Assembly (NCBI GenBank): GCA_964019425.1
Contig: OZ025831.1
Span: 62,001 to 126,000 of the forward strand
DNA from: Flectonema sp. DT1601
Taxonomy: Eukaryota > Euglenozoa > Diplonemea > Diplonemida > Diplonemidae
Length of the DNA stretch: 64,000 nucleotides
Direction: 5' to 3'
Numbering within the stretch: the stretch's first letter is position 1; each line of letters opens with the position of its first letter. Positions 9,953 to 22,100 of the stretch are shown piece after piece. A model generated the notes under the pieces. That model did not search any database. It was not told the origin of the DNA and worked only from the letters and a program-made list of their open reading frames with translations. The position numbers were made by a program, and so were the translations under genes.

Positions 9953-11596
9953 TCATCCCAACTCCTCTCGTGAGGTATGCTTCTCACCCTCCTGAACGTG
10001 TTTCATATATTCGCTGTATAACTCATCGTAGTCTATGTCTGAATTATTATAACGTTCTGGAGGAGGAGGTGGTGTCATTGGTTGATTTGATGGTTTTGTG
10101 TCAGTTGAGAAGAGGTGATGTTCTTTTTCAATAATGTCTGAGAGATTAATAGAATTCGGATTTGAATCGACTGGAGTACTGACTTCTGAAATATAAACCA
10201 TTCCCGAAACATCACCAACAGCAAGCAATGAACTCGTTGAATTAATAGCGAGAGATGTTAACATACAATTAGATACTCGAAGGCATGATGTTGGAGCATG
10301 TTGCTGACGACACAAGTCCCATACTTCAAGAAACCCATCGATTCTGATTCTAAAAAACCCAACTGACAAACTGCTATTCCATTTCGAACCTGTCACTAAT
10401 GATTCACAATAAGGAGTACTCCAAAGTGGATATGGAACTCCATCAGTCCACAGACAAGTCCTCCAATCACCACTCGATTTTATTAAACCAGAATTACCTG
10501 GACACCTACCAACACTGTATCCTGGACCGTGATGTTCTTGAAATGATTCTGTTACTAGTGTTTCTTTATTATTTAAAACACAACTAAGAACATAACCTTC
10601 TTGAGTACTTACTAAGAAGCTCTGTGGACCACATAAAGGATCGTAGTCTAAGGCTATTCCTCCGAGTGAATTTTTATCTGATTTAGAAATCGTTAGATTT
10701 AACGAATCTTTTGGAATGTCGATTCTTCTCATGTCCCAAACTTTAACAGTTCCGTCAGAACTGGTGGTGATTGCTTCACCAGACTTTGCTGTTAACCATT
10801 GGATATCATTAACACAACTTTTATGAGACGAGTCATCTCCTCCGTTGAATGAGACGGTTCCTTCCCCATGACGAAGATCAAACAACTGAACACTTCCATC
10901 AGTTCCACCCGCAGCAACAACATTTAAATCTTTAACAGAGAATGCCACAGTTGTTAAACTAGCTCTCTTACTTATTAAATTGTTTAATGGTGACTGTGGA
11001 TAAGTAGGATCCCACACAGCTGATGCTACCTTAGAAGTACGTCCTGTGTTCGCGACTACTAACTTATTTACTTTCGACCAATCCAACTGTCGTACTTGAC
11101 TGCATGCAGTTCCCGGAAATATATTTCGTAAATTCATTGAAACTACTTCATTGGATCCGCAGATATCAGAACCTGTTGCAATGTCAGAAAACGTGTAATG
11201 CTGATGGAGGTTGAACGCATTATTTTCAACCAAACGTTCAAGAACCGTATCAGTCAAAACCGACAACGCTGCGATATAGCTGTCTTCTCGTTCATACTTT
11301 TTAGCGAATTTCCATTTTGCTTCACTCTCATTGGGATCAACAGCCTGAGGCCATCCTCCTTCTAAATGAACCATTCCTTGTGGTTTTGTGTGAATTGTTG
11401 TTACGTTTGTTTCCGCATTTGAGACCCTCGCCGTGTTGTTTATTTCTTCTTCTCTGGGATTTACTTTACGAAACTTAGAAGAGAGTGTTTCATCAGATTC
11501 GACAGAGTAGAGTGTTTTTGGATCACAGTCAATGAACGATGGGGTCTTAAGACCTGAATCAGTTCGACGTGTATAAGAATAAACAATACCCGTCAT
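9953..11596 (-). CDS. DNAI2: Outer-arm axonemal dynein intermediate chain 2 (WD40)
   Basis: This 547-residue protein corresponds along its length to the DNAI2/IC69 family (human 605). The N-terminus MTGIVYSYTRRTDSG parallels the family start (MEIVYVYVKKRSEFG). The family block HLEGGWPQAVDPNESE is followed by a helical stretch (AKKYEREDSYIAALSVL) that also matches. WD40 repeats then fill about residues 155-480, with WD-type ends such as VQLFDLR, VKVWDMR and LEVWDLC, and the family phrase EHHGPGYSVGRCP. The C-terminus is acidic and Pro-rich. In known systems IC2 dimerises with IC1 at the base of the outer dynein arm and links heavy chains to the docking complex. Its presence shows that the organism builds motile cilia. 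Confidence 0.9.
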   Translation of the reverse strand: MTGIVYSYTRRTDSGLKTPSFIDCDPKTLYSVESDETLSSKFRKVNPREEEINNTARVSNAETNVTTIHTKPQGMVHLEGGWPQAVDPNESEAKWKFAKKYEREDSYIAALSVLTDTVLERLVENNAFNLHQHYTFSDIATGSDICGSNEVVSMNLRNIFPGTACSQVRQLDWSKVNKLVVANTGRTSKVASAVWDPTYPQSPLNNLISKRASLTTVAFSVKDLNVVAAGGTDGSVQLFDLRHGEGTVSFNGGDDSSHKSCVNDIQWLTAKSGEAITTSSDGTVKVWDMRRIDIPKDSLNLTISKSDKNSLGGIALDYDPLCGPQSFLVSTQEGYVLSCVLNNKETLVTESFQEHHGPGYSVGRCPGNSGLIKSSGDWRTCLWTDGVPYPLWSTPYCESLVTGSKWNSSLSVGFFRIRIDGFLEVWDLCRQQHAPTSCLRVSNCMLTSLAINSTSSLLAVGDVSGMVYISEVSTPVDSNPNSINLSDIIEKEHHLFSTDTKPSNQPMTPPPPPERYNNSDIDYDELYSEYMKHVQEGEKHTSREELG

Positions 11597-11974
11597 GGTA
11601 GTGAGACAGGTAGTGGATCTGAGGAGGAGGAGGAGGAGGAATTAAATAAAATGATAATCGAATACGATAAAAAACAATAAATAATCAATAAGAAGTTTTT
11701 TTTGAATAAAATCTATAATCTCTCTCTCTGAAGAAAAATAAAAAATGAAAAAAAAAAAAAACCTCATCACTCAAGAAAGAATCTTTTTTATTTTTTCCCA
11801 GTCTGGAAAAATAACAAAAAACAAAAAAAATTGCACTTACTTTAGAATGCTAAATCAGAATTAGATGCAGGCAAGTGACTGTCGAGGGTATGAATGAAAC
11901 AAAAACTCACACAAGAGGAGCTGTCAAAACCCATTGAAGTGTTGTACAGTTCTAATTATTTTGAGAACTGAATA
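11597..11974. other. Intergenic, no gene seen
   Basis: A/T-rich, with short poly-A runs near 11748 and 11800. Apart from the acceptor-like signal next to DNAI2 I see nothing else. Confidence 0.5.
11619..11642 (-). promoter_or_regulatory. Predicted 3' splice acceptor before DNAI2
   Basis: On the minus strand, seven consecutive TCC-type triplets run directly into CTCAG, 22 bases upstream of the ATG. It is one of the clearest polypyrimidine-AG signals in the window. Confidence 0.5.
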
Positions 11975-13135
11975 TTATGTGACCCATCTTTGTGTGGCAG
12001 GAAGCATCTTTATAAAAGTATCAACACCGTGTCCTTCCATATTTCTAACCCAGAGATCACCTCCGAAATAATTAGTTCTGGCCTTTGAAAGTGGAAGACC
12101 AAATCCATAGCCAGAGAGACGTTGAGTATGCATGTCACGGATTCCAAGAAGTGATTCCTTTGACTTATAATCTCGTACCTTACCATGAGTATCTAATATT
12201 GTACGTCCTGATGTTCCGTATCTCCACAAGGAAGCAACGTTTGATGCAGACATCCCACCACCAGAGTCAGAAAGACATAGGATTGCTGTTCCTTGTTTAT
12301 TCTTTGAGATGCTGCATCTCACAGGTGGCATTGTTGGATTATTTCCGTGACGCTCGACAGTGGCCTTCATGCTGTTTTTTAATACCTCGACCAGGACTGC
12401 CTGTAAATTTACAGGTACACAAAATAAAGTGATGTCCTGACCTTCGTCAATATATAATTCAGGGAACTGACCAAACTCAGCATGGCACAGTTCTTGAGCT
12501 TCTTCAGCTGCTGAATTGACGACAACAGAAATAGGAGCTGCTCTGTGAAAGACGCCAACCTCTCCGGGAGGTGCCTTGCTAGATATAAAGTGATCATAGA
12601 CTGCTGCATGATTCGCTGCAAGAAACCTACGAGACAATCTGTAACCTATAAATTGATGAACCATTTTATCAAGTCGTAAAGTTTCTTCAAAACTCATAAC
12701 AGTTCTACAATTAGCGACACCTTGAGAAAGAGACGTTAAGAGATCAGCATTCATCTTAATCAAATCAAGTACAACAGTGTTATAAGCTACTGATTCAGGA
12801 AGGTCTAAAGGCCTCTGCTCTTTAGAAAGAATATCAAAACTTCTTGAGTAATCTTTAAATACTTTTAACATTCCAGGTTGTTCCAATACGATCAAAGGAA
12901 GAAGTTCAAAAGATACCAAACTCTTAGCCAATCTAATTGGGAGTTCTCGGTGGAGATTCTGCGCGGAAACAATGACATTGTCTTCAGTTATCACACCAGA
13001 GTCGTACCATTTAATCATTTCTTTTAGTCCTAATGGACGTGGGTCTCTCTCAGCAAACTCTCCCAGACTTCTGTTATAAAAATCATAATCAAAAGCTCCT
13101 CCTGCGATGGAGCGAAGGGCTCTTGTAGCCCTCAT
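11975..13135 (-). CDS. Mitochondrial protein kinase, PDK/BCKDK family
   Basis: The protein has 386 residues, the usual size for pyruvate or branched-chain 2-oxoacid dehydrogenase kinases. The N-terminal helical domain (residues 1-190) has the family pattern, including ELPIRLAKSLVSFELLP. The C-terminal GHKL ATPase fold has an N-box EVLKNSMKATVE (about 250), the G1 box DSGGGMS (about 295), and the G2 box GYGFGLPLSKA followed by YFGGDLWV (about 345). The N-terminus MRATRALRSIAGG is basic and suits a mitochondrial presequence. Such enzymes phosphorylate the E1 subunit and switch the complex off. I cannot tell PDK from BCKDK by eye. Only 149 bases separate it from the upstream gene. Confidence 0.87.
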   Translation of the reverse strand: MRATRALRSIAGGAFDYDFYNRSLGEFAERDPRPLGLKEMIKWYDSGVITEDNVIVSAQNLHRELPIRLAKSLVSFELLPLIVLEQPGMLKVFKDYSRSFDILSKEQRPLDLPESVAYNTVVLDLIKMNADLLTSLSQGVANCRTVMSFEETLRLDKMVHQFIGYRLSRRFLAANHAAVYDHFISSKAPPGEVGVFHRAAPISVVVNSAAEEAQELCHAEFGQFPELYIDEGQDITLFCVPVNLQAVLVEVLKNSMKATVERHGNNPTMPPVRCSISKNKQGTAILCLSDSGGGMSASNVASLWRYGTSGRTILDTHGKVRDYKSKESLLGIRDMHTQRLSGYGFGLPLSKARTNYFGGDLWVRNMEGHGVDTFIKMLPATQRWVT

Positions 13136-13284
13136 CAGTTTGTCTTTCTGATTTAGAATATAAAAGTAACTAATAAAGTCTCACGTGTAACAATAGTCAT
13201 CCTTTACAACAATCTGGTAAGATGTCTCAATTAGGATGGCTCTCTAAGAACTGAACAAATCAAAATAAGAAACGTGTAAATAGT

Positions 13285-13938
13285 TTATTTCATTTTCTTT
13301 TTTCGTTTTCGCGGAGGTGTTTCAGCACAAACCTGTTGAATGAGTCTTTCCTTTGCTTGTAATCTATTCCTAACATCAGTAATTGCTAGTCTGTTGACGT
13401 TACTTAACGTCGTGGTAAGTGATAGTTTTCGAGGTGGTACAATAGAAGTATACTTCTTGTTGAGAGCGCTGTGACAATTAGCAACTTTCTTTAAAGGATT
13501 CGTAAAGAACCTTTTAACATACCTGTTGTAGTTATCAGGAACTGATGTTGGTCGAGTAGGCTGTAGGTCTGAACTTCTCATTACAGAAGATCTCAGATCA
13601 GTGTACCAGAAATCACCACAGCTACATGGATCTCTAGTGGCTGGAACGTATTTTATTGGTGCTTTTGAAAACAGTCGTTCTGAAACATTCTTTACTTTTT
13701 TAACTAGTTTTTCAGGTTTTTCCGTTAACAACAAACTGTTATTCCTCAACGTTCCCGTCTTTGATCTAAGACAGTCACTAACTCCATTCACTTTTAATGG
13801 CTTGTCTTCAGCTGATAATATAATTTGAATTCTTGTCAACTTCTCTCGTAATTCATGATAAGGAGAAGATGGATTCATTACCCATGTTATTCCTCTTGCG
13901 GATGATGGAAGGCTCACGATACGTTCCTGTTGATACAT
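13285..13938 (-). CDS. Small basic hypothetical protein
   Basis: This is a 217-residue frame from ATG 13936-13938 with no recognised domain. It is rich in Lys, Arg and Ser. A short CSCGDFW element lies in the middle, and the C-terminus is strongly basic (PPRKRKKKMK), which could be a nuclear localisation signal. It sits between the PDK-like kinase and COG4 with tight downstream spacing. It is accepted because its amino-acid composition is normal and it is the only sizeable frame between two firm genes on the same strand. Confidence 0.65.
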   Translation of the reverse strand: MYQQERIVSLPSSARGITWVMNPSSPYHELREKLTRIQIILSAEDKPLKVNGVSDCLRSKTGTLRNNSLLLTEKPEKLVKKVKNVSERLFSKAPIKYVPATRDPCSCGDFWYTDLRSSVMRSSDLQPTRPTSVPDNYNRYVKRFFTNPLKKVANCHSALNKKYTSIVPPRKLSLTTTLSNVNRLAITDVRNRLQAKERLIQQVCAETPPRKRKKKMK

Positions 13939-14044
13939 ATTCTTATTCAGGAGTCCAATAGTTGTTGTGTTCCTGATTAAATAGAGTTATTCAACACCTT
14001 TAGTTGCTTTAATCGATTTGTGTTGTTGGTATGTCTGCTGAAAG

Positions 14045-14076
<32 letters not shown>

Positions 14077-14293
14077 ATTATAACACAACAGGATACTGTC
14101 CAATAACCTCAGAATATTTCATAAATAACAGAGGACCGTATCATTACACAAAAAGATACACCTCGAACACTGTCTCAAGGGGGGGGTTGGGATCGAGAGA
14201 AAGAGATAGAGTTTAGTAGTTCGAACGTACACCGACTGTAGAAAGAGCTGCTTGTTAGAGCAAGTAAGTCTACGAAGATGATAATTGTGGATA
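13939..14293. other. Intergenic, no gene seen
   Basis: Contains a poly-A run at about 14045-14071 and a G run near 14180. Nothing else recognisable. Confidence 0.45.
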
Positions 14294-16831
14294 TTAATGT
14301 TTTGCAAGGTTTAATGTTTTGATACCTTCTCTAGGAAGATCTTTTCTGAGACATAAGACCTGCTGTGCTTCTGAAGCAGTTAGTCTCCACATTAAGACAC
14401 CACCGTGACCACCACCTCCAGCCCAGAGGTCTTCTGCTTCTGAAAGCTTATCAACAATTAACAAACTTGCGATGTGAGTCAGTCTCGTAAACTTCTCACG
14501 AACAGGTTTCTCAGTCTTTCCTGAGAAGTATTGCTTAATGAATCTTATGTCACGGTCAACTTGTAGACCTCCGTACAAATCAAATGGTTTCTTCATAATG
14601 ATTTCTTCCATTTGCTTAGCTGCCCAACTGTTTTAATATTATTGTTGTGTTGTAACTACCCTGATCAATACTACTGAAGAGGTTATAAGGAATAACAACA
14701 TACTTAACCAATTCCATAGTCAAAGCATCAAAATTATCAGTATTCAAAACAGCCGAGTAGACAGTCAGAATCCCATCCCAACTTGCTAAGGAAGCTCTGG
14801 CCCAAGGATCGTTAATTTCGTAGTTCATGAGTTTTTCCTGTGGGTGGTTGTTGTGTGTTTTATGTGATGGTGTTTTTTTATAATATAAAAAAGGAATCTA
14901 TAAATACAAACCTGACCGAGGACATAAGACAGTAGCTCAAACTGATTCATGCTGTTGTCAAACATTTGTTTTGAAATTATGAGCGTCGTCTTCTCCATTG
15001 ACGCGTCCAGAATTTCTTGAAATGCCTGAGCAGTACTGCGAATCTCTTCTGCTTGAATGAGGAATTTCGCATCGACTTCTATTTCAGCGTTAGAGTCCGA
15101 TGGTTGTTCACATAGCATTGGATTTCCTTTGATTAGACCAAGCATTTCGTTTGCTAACTTTTCAGTGTACGTCACGCATGTGTTGCAAGCATTCATCCAT
15201 GATAGTGTTCGACGTGATACCGAAACTTCTTTTTTAAAACTAATATTCTCACGAACTGTTTGAATAAGTCTCTTTACGAGAATTTCTAAATTCATAGAGG
15301 TAACTACTTCACAAATAATAGTTTCATTATTTGTGTGAGCTACTCGATTCAAGGCGTTCAGTAAAGTGTAAAACACGTCTTCAGTGATTACAATTCCGGC
15401 GTCAAGATCTCCTCCATCATCGTCTTCGTTTGTAAAATTAGCGAGGATGTTGGTGACAGGATTTATATTTAATTTCATCCAGTCATTAGGAATTGGGCTT
15501 TGAGAACCTGAGGCACGACCACCAGGTGTTTTGGAATCGGTTGACTGCTTACCTCCTCCTAAACTACTCTCAACAGAATAATTATATGCTGCGACTAAAT
15601 AATCTGTTTGAAGTGGTACGTAGCAGTTGAGTAGCTCTTGAAGCTTCTCATACAGCGATGGTGGTCCTAATGATGTTGAACAGCAGTACTCAGTTAGAGT
15701 CATTGAATATTCTACATCACCTTCTTTATAGTCTCCGCGATCTCTAAGGTAACCAAAGTATAAAATAGAACAATGACTCAGTTGACTGATCTCTTCAATC
15801 GTTCGATCCATTCTAACGCTGTCCATTCCAGAACTGATTGATCCAAATGAATTCTTTCTATGATGATTAAAGAAAGAGTCAAGTATCGCTACAGAATGTT
15901 GTGTACATTCTTGATGAAGAGTTTTAACCATCGTGTGAAGCCCAGGAGGTCCATAGTTTTCTAAAACATGTTCTTCTTCAGATTCAATACACTGAATAAT
16001 GTGATCTAAAACAGTAGCAACTAATCGAAGGTGAGAAGTCTTCGATGTTCCTGATTCCAATTCTGTGAGACTGTCAGAAATGTGTTTTCCAAGTTGAGCT
16101 CCAGCACCCTGTCGGATCCATTGGCTGTACTGTTCTCTACCTTCTTTCTCGAGACCAACTTTTTTAAATAATTTCGAAAATCGCATGACTTGATCTCTGT
16201 CGCGGTTACTCGCTGCCTTGTTGAATTCTGATCGAATGGCAGTTCTGACTGCGTCTCGTTTCTTCTCAAGTAGTCGAGCAGTAGTTTTAGTACCACAAGG
16301 CTTTACGTCAACGATTGAAGAATTATCTGAATCAGTGTCTTGAGCGATGATATCATCATGGTCAGCTTCATTCTCTTCTTCAAGTCGAGCAACGTCATAC
16401 AGTTGGGCTTCAATCTCATAGTAGGATTCAACGTAGTCGGCAGCTGTTTCGTAGTCGAGCTTCTCGAGTGCTGTGCCGATCCCTTCTAATGAGTTGCGCT
16501 GTTTTGAAATACCAGATGCCAATTCTAAAGTAGAGTTCACTCGTCCTTTTAATTTGTCGATTTCCTTCACTCTGACAGACGATGATTTCGCTACCTTCGC
16601 GCTGTCCGCAATCGCACGCGCTAGAACAGCAGCCTTCTCTTTTACTTTAAATAATTTATGAGCTTTCATATCACTAATTAACTCAATTTGTAAAGCCACG
16701 TCTTCGCCATCAGTTATGATGTCAGTCACTTCTTCCCAGACACTCTGTTGTTCAGATGCGTACGTTTCGATTTCTTGAACCATCGCAATGCAGTCCGCTT
16801 CGAACGTCTTATCGACATCCATCCCTTCCAT
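14294..16831 (-). CDS. COG4: Conserved oligomeric Golgi complex subunit 4 (3 exons)
   Basis: Spliced gene: exons 14912-16831, 14660-14837 and 14294-14619, giving about 807 residues (human 785). The start ATG 16829-16831 (MEGMDVDKTFEADC) was chosen over a longer open frame because an acceptor-like TTACCAG lies just upstream. The C-terminus is diagnostic: KPFDLYGGLQVDRDIRFI, FTRLTHIASLL, and LMWRLTASEAQQVLCLRKDL, matching COG4's conserved end. Intron 1 (74 nt) starts GTTTGT and ends CCACAG; intron 2 is only 40 nt (GTAGTT to GGGCAG). Both joins restore family residues (LGQ|EKL and DQ|AKQ). COG4 belongs to lobe A of the COG tether, which handles vesicle traffic within the Golgi. Confidence 0.92.
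14620..14659 (-). other. COG4 intron 2 (40 nt, GT-AG)
   Basis: The donor is CAGG|GTAGTT. The acceptor is GGGCAG|CTAAGC rather than the nearer AACAG, because only this choice keeps the frame into the conserved COG4 C-terminus (an Ala codon is split across the intron). Confidence 0.8.
14838..14911 (-). other. COG4 intron 1 (74 nt, GT-AG)
   Basis: The donor is CAG|GTTTGT and the acceptor is CCCACAG|GAA. It is phase 0. Reading through without splicing would give a non-homologous tail and a stop. Confidence 0.85.
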
Positions 16832-17257
16832 GGCTGTCTGTTTCTCTGGTAATGTAATTATTATAAATAACTTCCCTACAAAACTAAAAAACACATACGT
16901 CCCTGAATGAAACAATAATATAAAACAAATCCACTCAAAAAAAACCTTTCATCACAACCCCACTTAGGTTATTGGGTAAAAGAACTGTGTGTGAGGTTGG
17001 GGGTAACTGGCAGTAATACGTGGCCTTGATTTGAACCATTTCGCCGCTTTTTTTCTTTGGTTCTTTCATTCTGACTTCTGATTTGAAAAGACAGAAGCTG
17101 GGAATTCAATTGGGTCGGTCAGGAGACGATAGAAATCGATCCGCTCAACTCCATTCCTCAGACGAGTTACTCGAAGGCAATAAATAAATGTGTTCATTCA
17201 TACTGTCACACGCCACGTGACATATTTTATTTGTTTTTTTATTAAAATCCTCTAAAC
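16832..17257. other. Intergenic, no gene seen
   Basis: I see no frame or repeat shared with other parts of the window. It lies between the COG4 start and the CFAP96 stop. Confidence 0.45.
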
Positions 17258-18547
17258 TCAATAGAACGCGTACACAGAGTCTTCGACGTAGATACCTATT
17301 TCATTAATATGTTTGATTATTGTTTTCTCTGCTATATGAAATAAGGAAGTCGGCCATACCGGTTTCCAGGTTCCAAATCGAGGTTTGTCTTTGATACGTT
17401 CTTCTCTTTCTTTGGATTCTTTCACTTCGTAAGGATCCTCTCTGTAAGTTGGGAATAGTAGTTCTCCTGTACCAAATAGCGAACTGAGACCAGACTTTCC
17501 CTGTTTTGATATTATGTTTAGCTGTCTTGAACCACTTTAACGATGCAAGCAATGACGCTACTCTCCTGAAAAGTATTAAAAAAATCAAACCTGATGATTA
17601 GGCCTCCATGGCGCATCCTTAGCCTGGCCAGTTGGTGGTTCTGGAGGCGGCTTCCTGGGCGGGAGTGGCTTCTGCAGCTTATAAATGAGAGACACTCCAC
17701 ACTGTTTATTTAATTGTTTTTATCATAGTCAGGTAAAGACTTAATCCTGACTTACCGATTCAATACATGTCGTAAGCATGTTATAGAACAACGAGAAAGT
17801 TAGAGAAAACACTATCAGACACATAAAGCAGATCATTCTTGTGTGTAAGGAAGCTTAATTGTTATCTTAGTCGTGACTCATTAATAATAATTAACATACA
17901 TTGTGAGATTCATCAAAAGTAGACTTCTTCTTACTACTAGATTTGAATGGTACTTTCTCAGAGAGGATTTCTCTGTCTCGTTGTTGTTGTTGGAGTTGAA
18001 GCTTTTTAGCATTATCAAAAGGGTCACAGATATACTCGAGTCCTGCCCAGTCAGCGTTCTCTCCACCAAAAGAGTTGCTAAGTAAAGTTCCAGGAACTCC
18101 GTAGGTACCTCGCTTTCCTGGACCAGTTAGAATGTTTCGGGGGACTAGTTCTCGTTGTTTTGGTATCTCACCTTTTTTGATAACATCGTAGTCAGTCTCG
18201 TGACGTATGTGGGGATCAAAACATCCATAAAAACACCCCAGTCCGTTTGTCTTCTTCCCCGGACTGCTGAACTTAAATGGTCCGTTTCCAACAAACTTTT
18301 CAGCAGCATTTCGCTTTGCTTCCTTTTCAGACTGTCCAGGATCTCTATACCGATCTCCTTCATTCAGTCCACAGAACTGTTCGTTATTAAGTTTCCATCC
18401 AAAGGTAGCCCATGGAAGGTTTCCCTTTTTCCCTGGTTGCGTCACAAATCCTTTTAGACCCACATTTCGTGGATCGGCTGGTGCCTTTTTATCGTATTCA
18501 TCACCTATTGTAATGTAACCTGTGGTCTCTGAGAACAGCGAAACCAT
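17258..18547 (-). CDS. CFAP96: Cilia- and flagella-associated protein 96 (C4orf47 family), 3 exons
   Basis: Exons are 17900-18547, 17591-17671 and 17258-17500, about 323 residues (human about 309). Family features include an N-terminal LFSETTGYITIGDEY (human LFQEMEYITVGDKY), repeated Pro-Gly-Lys motifs (FKFSSPGKKTNGLGCFYG, ILTGPGKRGTYG) and a final TPG-like FGTGELLFPTYREDPYEV. The first intron runs GTATGTTAA to CTGCAG and the second GTTTGA to AAACAG; both joins are phase 0 and bring a proline-rich linker (PLPPRKPPPEPP) between conserved blocks. Members of this family localise to cilia or basal bodies. It is a second ciliary gene next to DNAI2 and COG4, though I claim no functional cluster. 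Confidence 0.82.
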
Positions 18548-19152
18548 TTTTCTTTTTTGCCGGTTTCAGCCCCACCCAGGCGCCTGTGAACGAAAAATAC
18601 AATTATCTTATGACCCCCGTCAACTAACAGTATTTTTTGTACCTACAAACTCATTGTTTCGGTAGAAAGTGAATTGGCAGCTGCTTAAAAAAAGTAAAAA
18701 AGGATAATTCAACCAAAACCCATCCACAAAACAAAACCATCACACATCTCACTATCATAACTGCGGTAGCAGAACGACGTGATTTAAAGTGTTTTTTTTT
18801 TTCTTTTTGAGCACAGTGTTAATTTACACCATTTGCGTATTGTGTAGGAAACGTATTTCAACAGAAGCAATGAGAAAAGTTTGGTAGTCAAAACTAAATT
18901 GACTAAATAACTGCTATAGATGTTATGTTTCAACTGTTCCGAAGAACAATTGAAAAGGTAAAGAGTCGTTGTTACTATTCTGTCGTTTGACTCAATTAGT
19001 AAACATCTCAGGCATGAGATGCCACTAATCGAATATAAGAACTGACTACAATATAAGTAACTAAGTAAATTAGATATCTGGAAAATGATGATTTCCTTTC
19101 ATTTTTTTTAATTTTTTACAATTTGAAGGGAAAAAAAAGGTGATGAAAAACA
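18548..19152. other. Intergenic, no gene seen
   Basis: Contains an acceptor-like TTTTTCGTTCACAG (minus strand) about 40 bases before the CFAP96 ATG. Nothing else recognisable. Confidence 0.45.
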
Positions 19153-22100
19153 TTAGTCAGCTGAGAGAAGAGCAATATGAGTCGACGAGTCGGTCCTCAA
19201 ATCATCCTCCTCAGGTCCGATGTCCTCAATAACTCCAGTGAAACTCTGTCGGATTGCTGATCTTGAGAGTTTCTTTTCTTTCTTGCGTTTCTTCTCAGAA
19301 AGTTTTGAAGCTTGATCCATCCACTTGATTTTATTACGTTGTAGTTGGTCGCATAGTTCAGAGAATAGAGGCCATTTATCAGTGAGTGCCTTAGCAAAAG
19401 GTTGGACAACATTCTCTATGAAGTGAACTTGAGACATACAAACTTGTTCAGCTGATTGACGCTCATGAAGAGGATTTGAAACTTTTCCAATTTTCCATTT
19501 CTCTGCAGTTCCTTGAAAGTAGAACTCCGCCAAGACTTTTGACGACCATGCTCGTGATATTTCGAAACTCTTCGCCGTGTTTGAGATATCTGAAAATTTT
19601 AATATCATTATAAGACAAAGAACTCTATCAGATTGACTCTCCTGATCAATTTCAAGTTGTTTAAAGTTCTGTAGTAGAACTGGGTGTTTTGCCATATCCG
19701 TCGCAAGAATAAGTTCAATTGACATTTTGTACGCAATCGTCTGCTGATGTTGAGGTAGTTTACTAAAGATTCCACAGTCAGATAATTGCATAATATTGAA
19801 CATCATGTTACAGTGATGAACTTCTAACGGCGACCCACTACCAGTAGCCTCTGAGAGAATTCCCAACGGTGTTTCAGTCCCGCAATGAAAACTATTATTT
19901 AATCCCATGTGGTCTAAGTCATGACAAAGAGCACACACGAATAAAATTAACATTTCAAGTTGGCTGAACATCTTCGGAACCCATTTTGTTACCACAAAAG
20001 TAGTTTGTAATACGTCAAAGGCGTGTAAGAAATTATGATAAGGAACACTTCTGTAGCATTTAGAGACTTCGATTATGAAACCGTTCATAACATCAGAAGG
20101 GATCCCAAGATTCTCAAGTAAACTATCAGATTGAAATATTTGTTTAACGTATGCGAGTATGACATTCCAGTCTTTTTCAAGACTGAGAGAGTGAATTGGA
20201 AACTCCAGGGAGCCTAATCTATCCATCTGTTCTGCTTTTACTTCTGAAGCCATTGTAATATCAAAAGACTTCCTACCAGCTGTCCTTCGATGTCGAGGTG
20301 ATACTTGTTGGAATGGAGATGAATTAGTTACTAAATTCATAGCATTCAATTGATTTTGTTTTTCAAATCTAAAAGCGTTTGCATTCTTCATAGTGAGAGC
20401 TGCTAAGGTACAATAGTACGTCAGGGACGTCTCATCTTCTTTGGAGAAACTGTTGCCGTCGTCTTTGTTTATTAATTCAATGACCGCTAGTAGTTCACTC
20501 CTTCCTCGATACTTACATGTAACAGGCATTGCTAGGATGCTATTGACCTCAACATTGTAATCAGTTCCTGGTCCTAAACCTTCGCAATCCTTTCCGTGAA
20601 TATTTATGGTTTCACCCGCTGATAAGACTCTGCCGGAGATTCCCTCATTTTGTAATAACTTCTTAAGGGAGTCATCAAGTGTTCCTCCAGGAGGGAGGTC
20701 TTCCTTAACATACATCGTACATTGTTGACAATTAAATACCAACTTCGTGTGTTCCATAATTTGCTGTTTTTTTTTTTTGATATTATTTATTTTAATTCAC
20801 TCATCTGTAAGACTAACAAAATCCAATCAGCCGTGTTTGTTGCATTTCAAGGAAATTGGAATTTCTCAAAAGAACAGAAATACATCTTTTTCATCATCTC
20901 AGAGAACAGGAGATAATGAGTCAATAACATTAATTAATAAGTTTGGTAATAAAACAATAAATATGAAATACACATACGCAACAAATGCTGGCTAAGTCAC
21001 TTCTGATGTCAAAGCGGATCAGACTTGCGGCAGCTGTTTGTTTGTTTTAATTATTTGAAGTTAATCATTTGACTTGGAAAACTATTGATAAGTTCATACC
21101 GTTTAACATGATTCTGAATTTCTCCTTTTCTTTTAACGAGCGTCTGTATTGTTCTGTTGTGTGAATAGCGACTCCAGCTAAAGAACCAAAGCCTTCAAGA
21201 ATAGATTCATCACTCTTTGTAAAGATTGATTGTTTTGATCCATTTTGTTTTTTATTTATGAGTTGAGCAACAGCTACAACCTTTCCCATGAACTTAACTG
21301 GAGTTGCGAGTATTGATTCAGTTCGATACCCTGTCTGCTTGTCGATTGAACTGTTAAAACGACTATCAGAGTATGCGTCAGAAATGTTGATGATCTGACC
21401 TGACATGGCAACAGATCCAGCGATACCTGCATTAACCGGCATTGATACTTCTCTTCCGCCAACGTCACCAACGAGTTCTGACTTTTCCCAATCTGCTACG
21501 AATAGAGTTCCTCTGTCAGCTTGAACAAGTTGACGAGCGTATTCAATAACAGTTTCTTTAACAGCTGAGGTGTCTAGGGTGACAGCTCCAAGATTTCTTG
21601 TTAGGTCCAGCAATATTTGATTTGATTCGTTGGCATATTTTGCTTCTTTAAAGACTTTACCATTCTGAAGAGCAACACCAGCGAAGTTTGAAAAAACTTC
21701 AAAAGTAGTTTCATCACGCTTATCAAATGCGATTTGAGATTTTTTATTAATCAACTGAGCGACTGCAATTATTTTTCCTTTGCATCGGATTGGCATGCAG
21801 AGAATTTGACGTGTGTGGTATCCAGTTCTTAAATCAACAGCGACGTTAAAACGAGGATCGTTGTAAGCATTTGCGATGTTCTGACCCTTTCCACTGATGG
21901 CAACGAATCCAGCGATGCCACTGTTGATTGACATGCTGACATGTTTTCCTTCAATTGTAGCTGTCAGTTGTTGGGTTTCATGATCGATGTTAAAAAGAGC
22001 ACACCGTTCAGCATTTAGTAGTAGTTTTGACGCATGAACAATTCGTTCAACAAGAACATCTCCTTCAAACATTTGAGTACTGAGCTCACCGACAGCTTTT

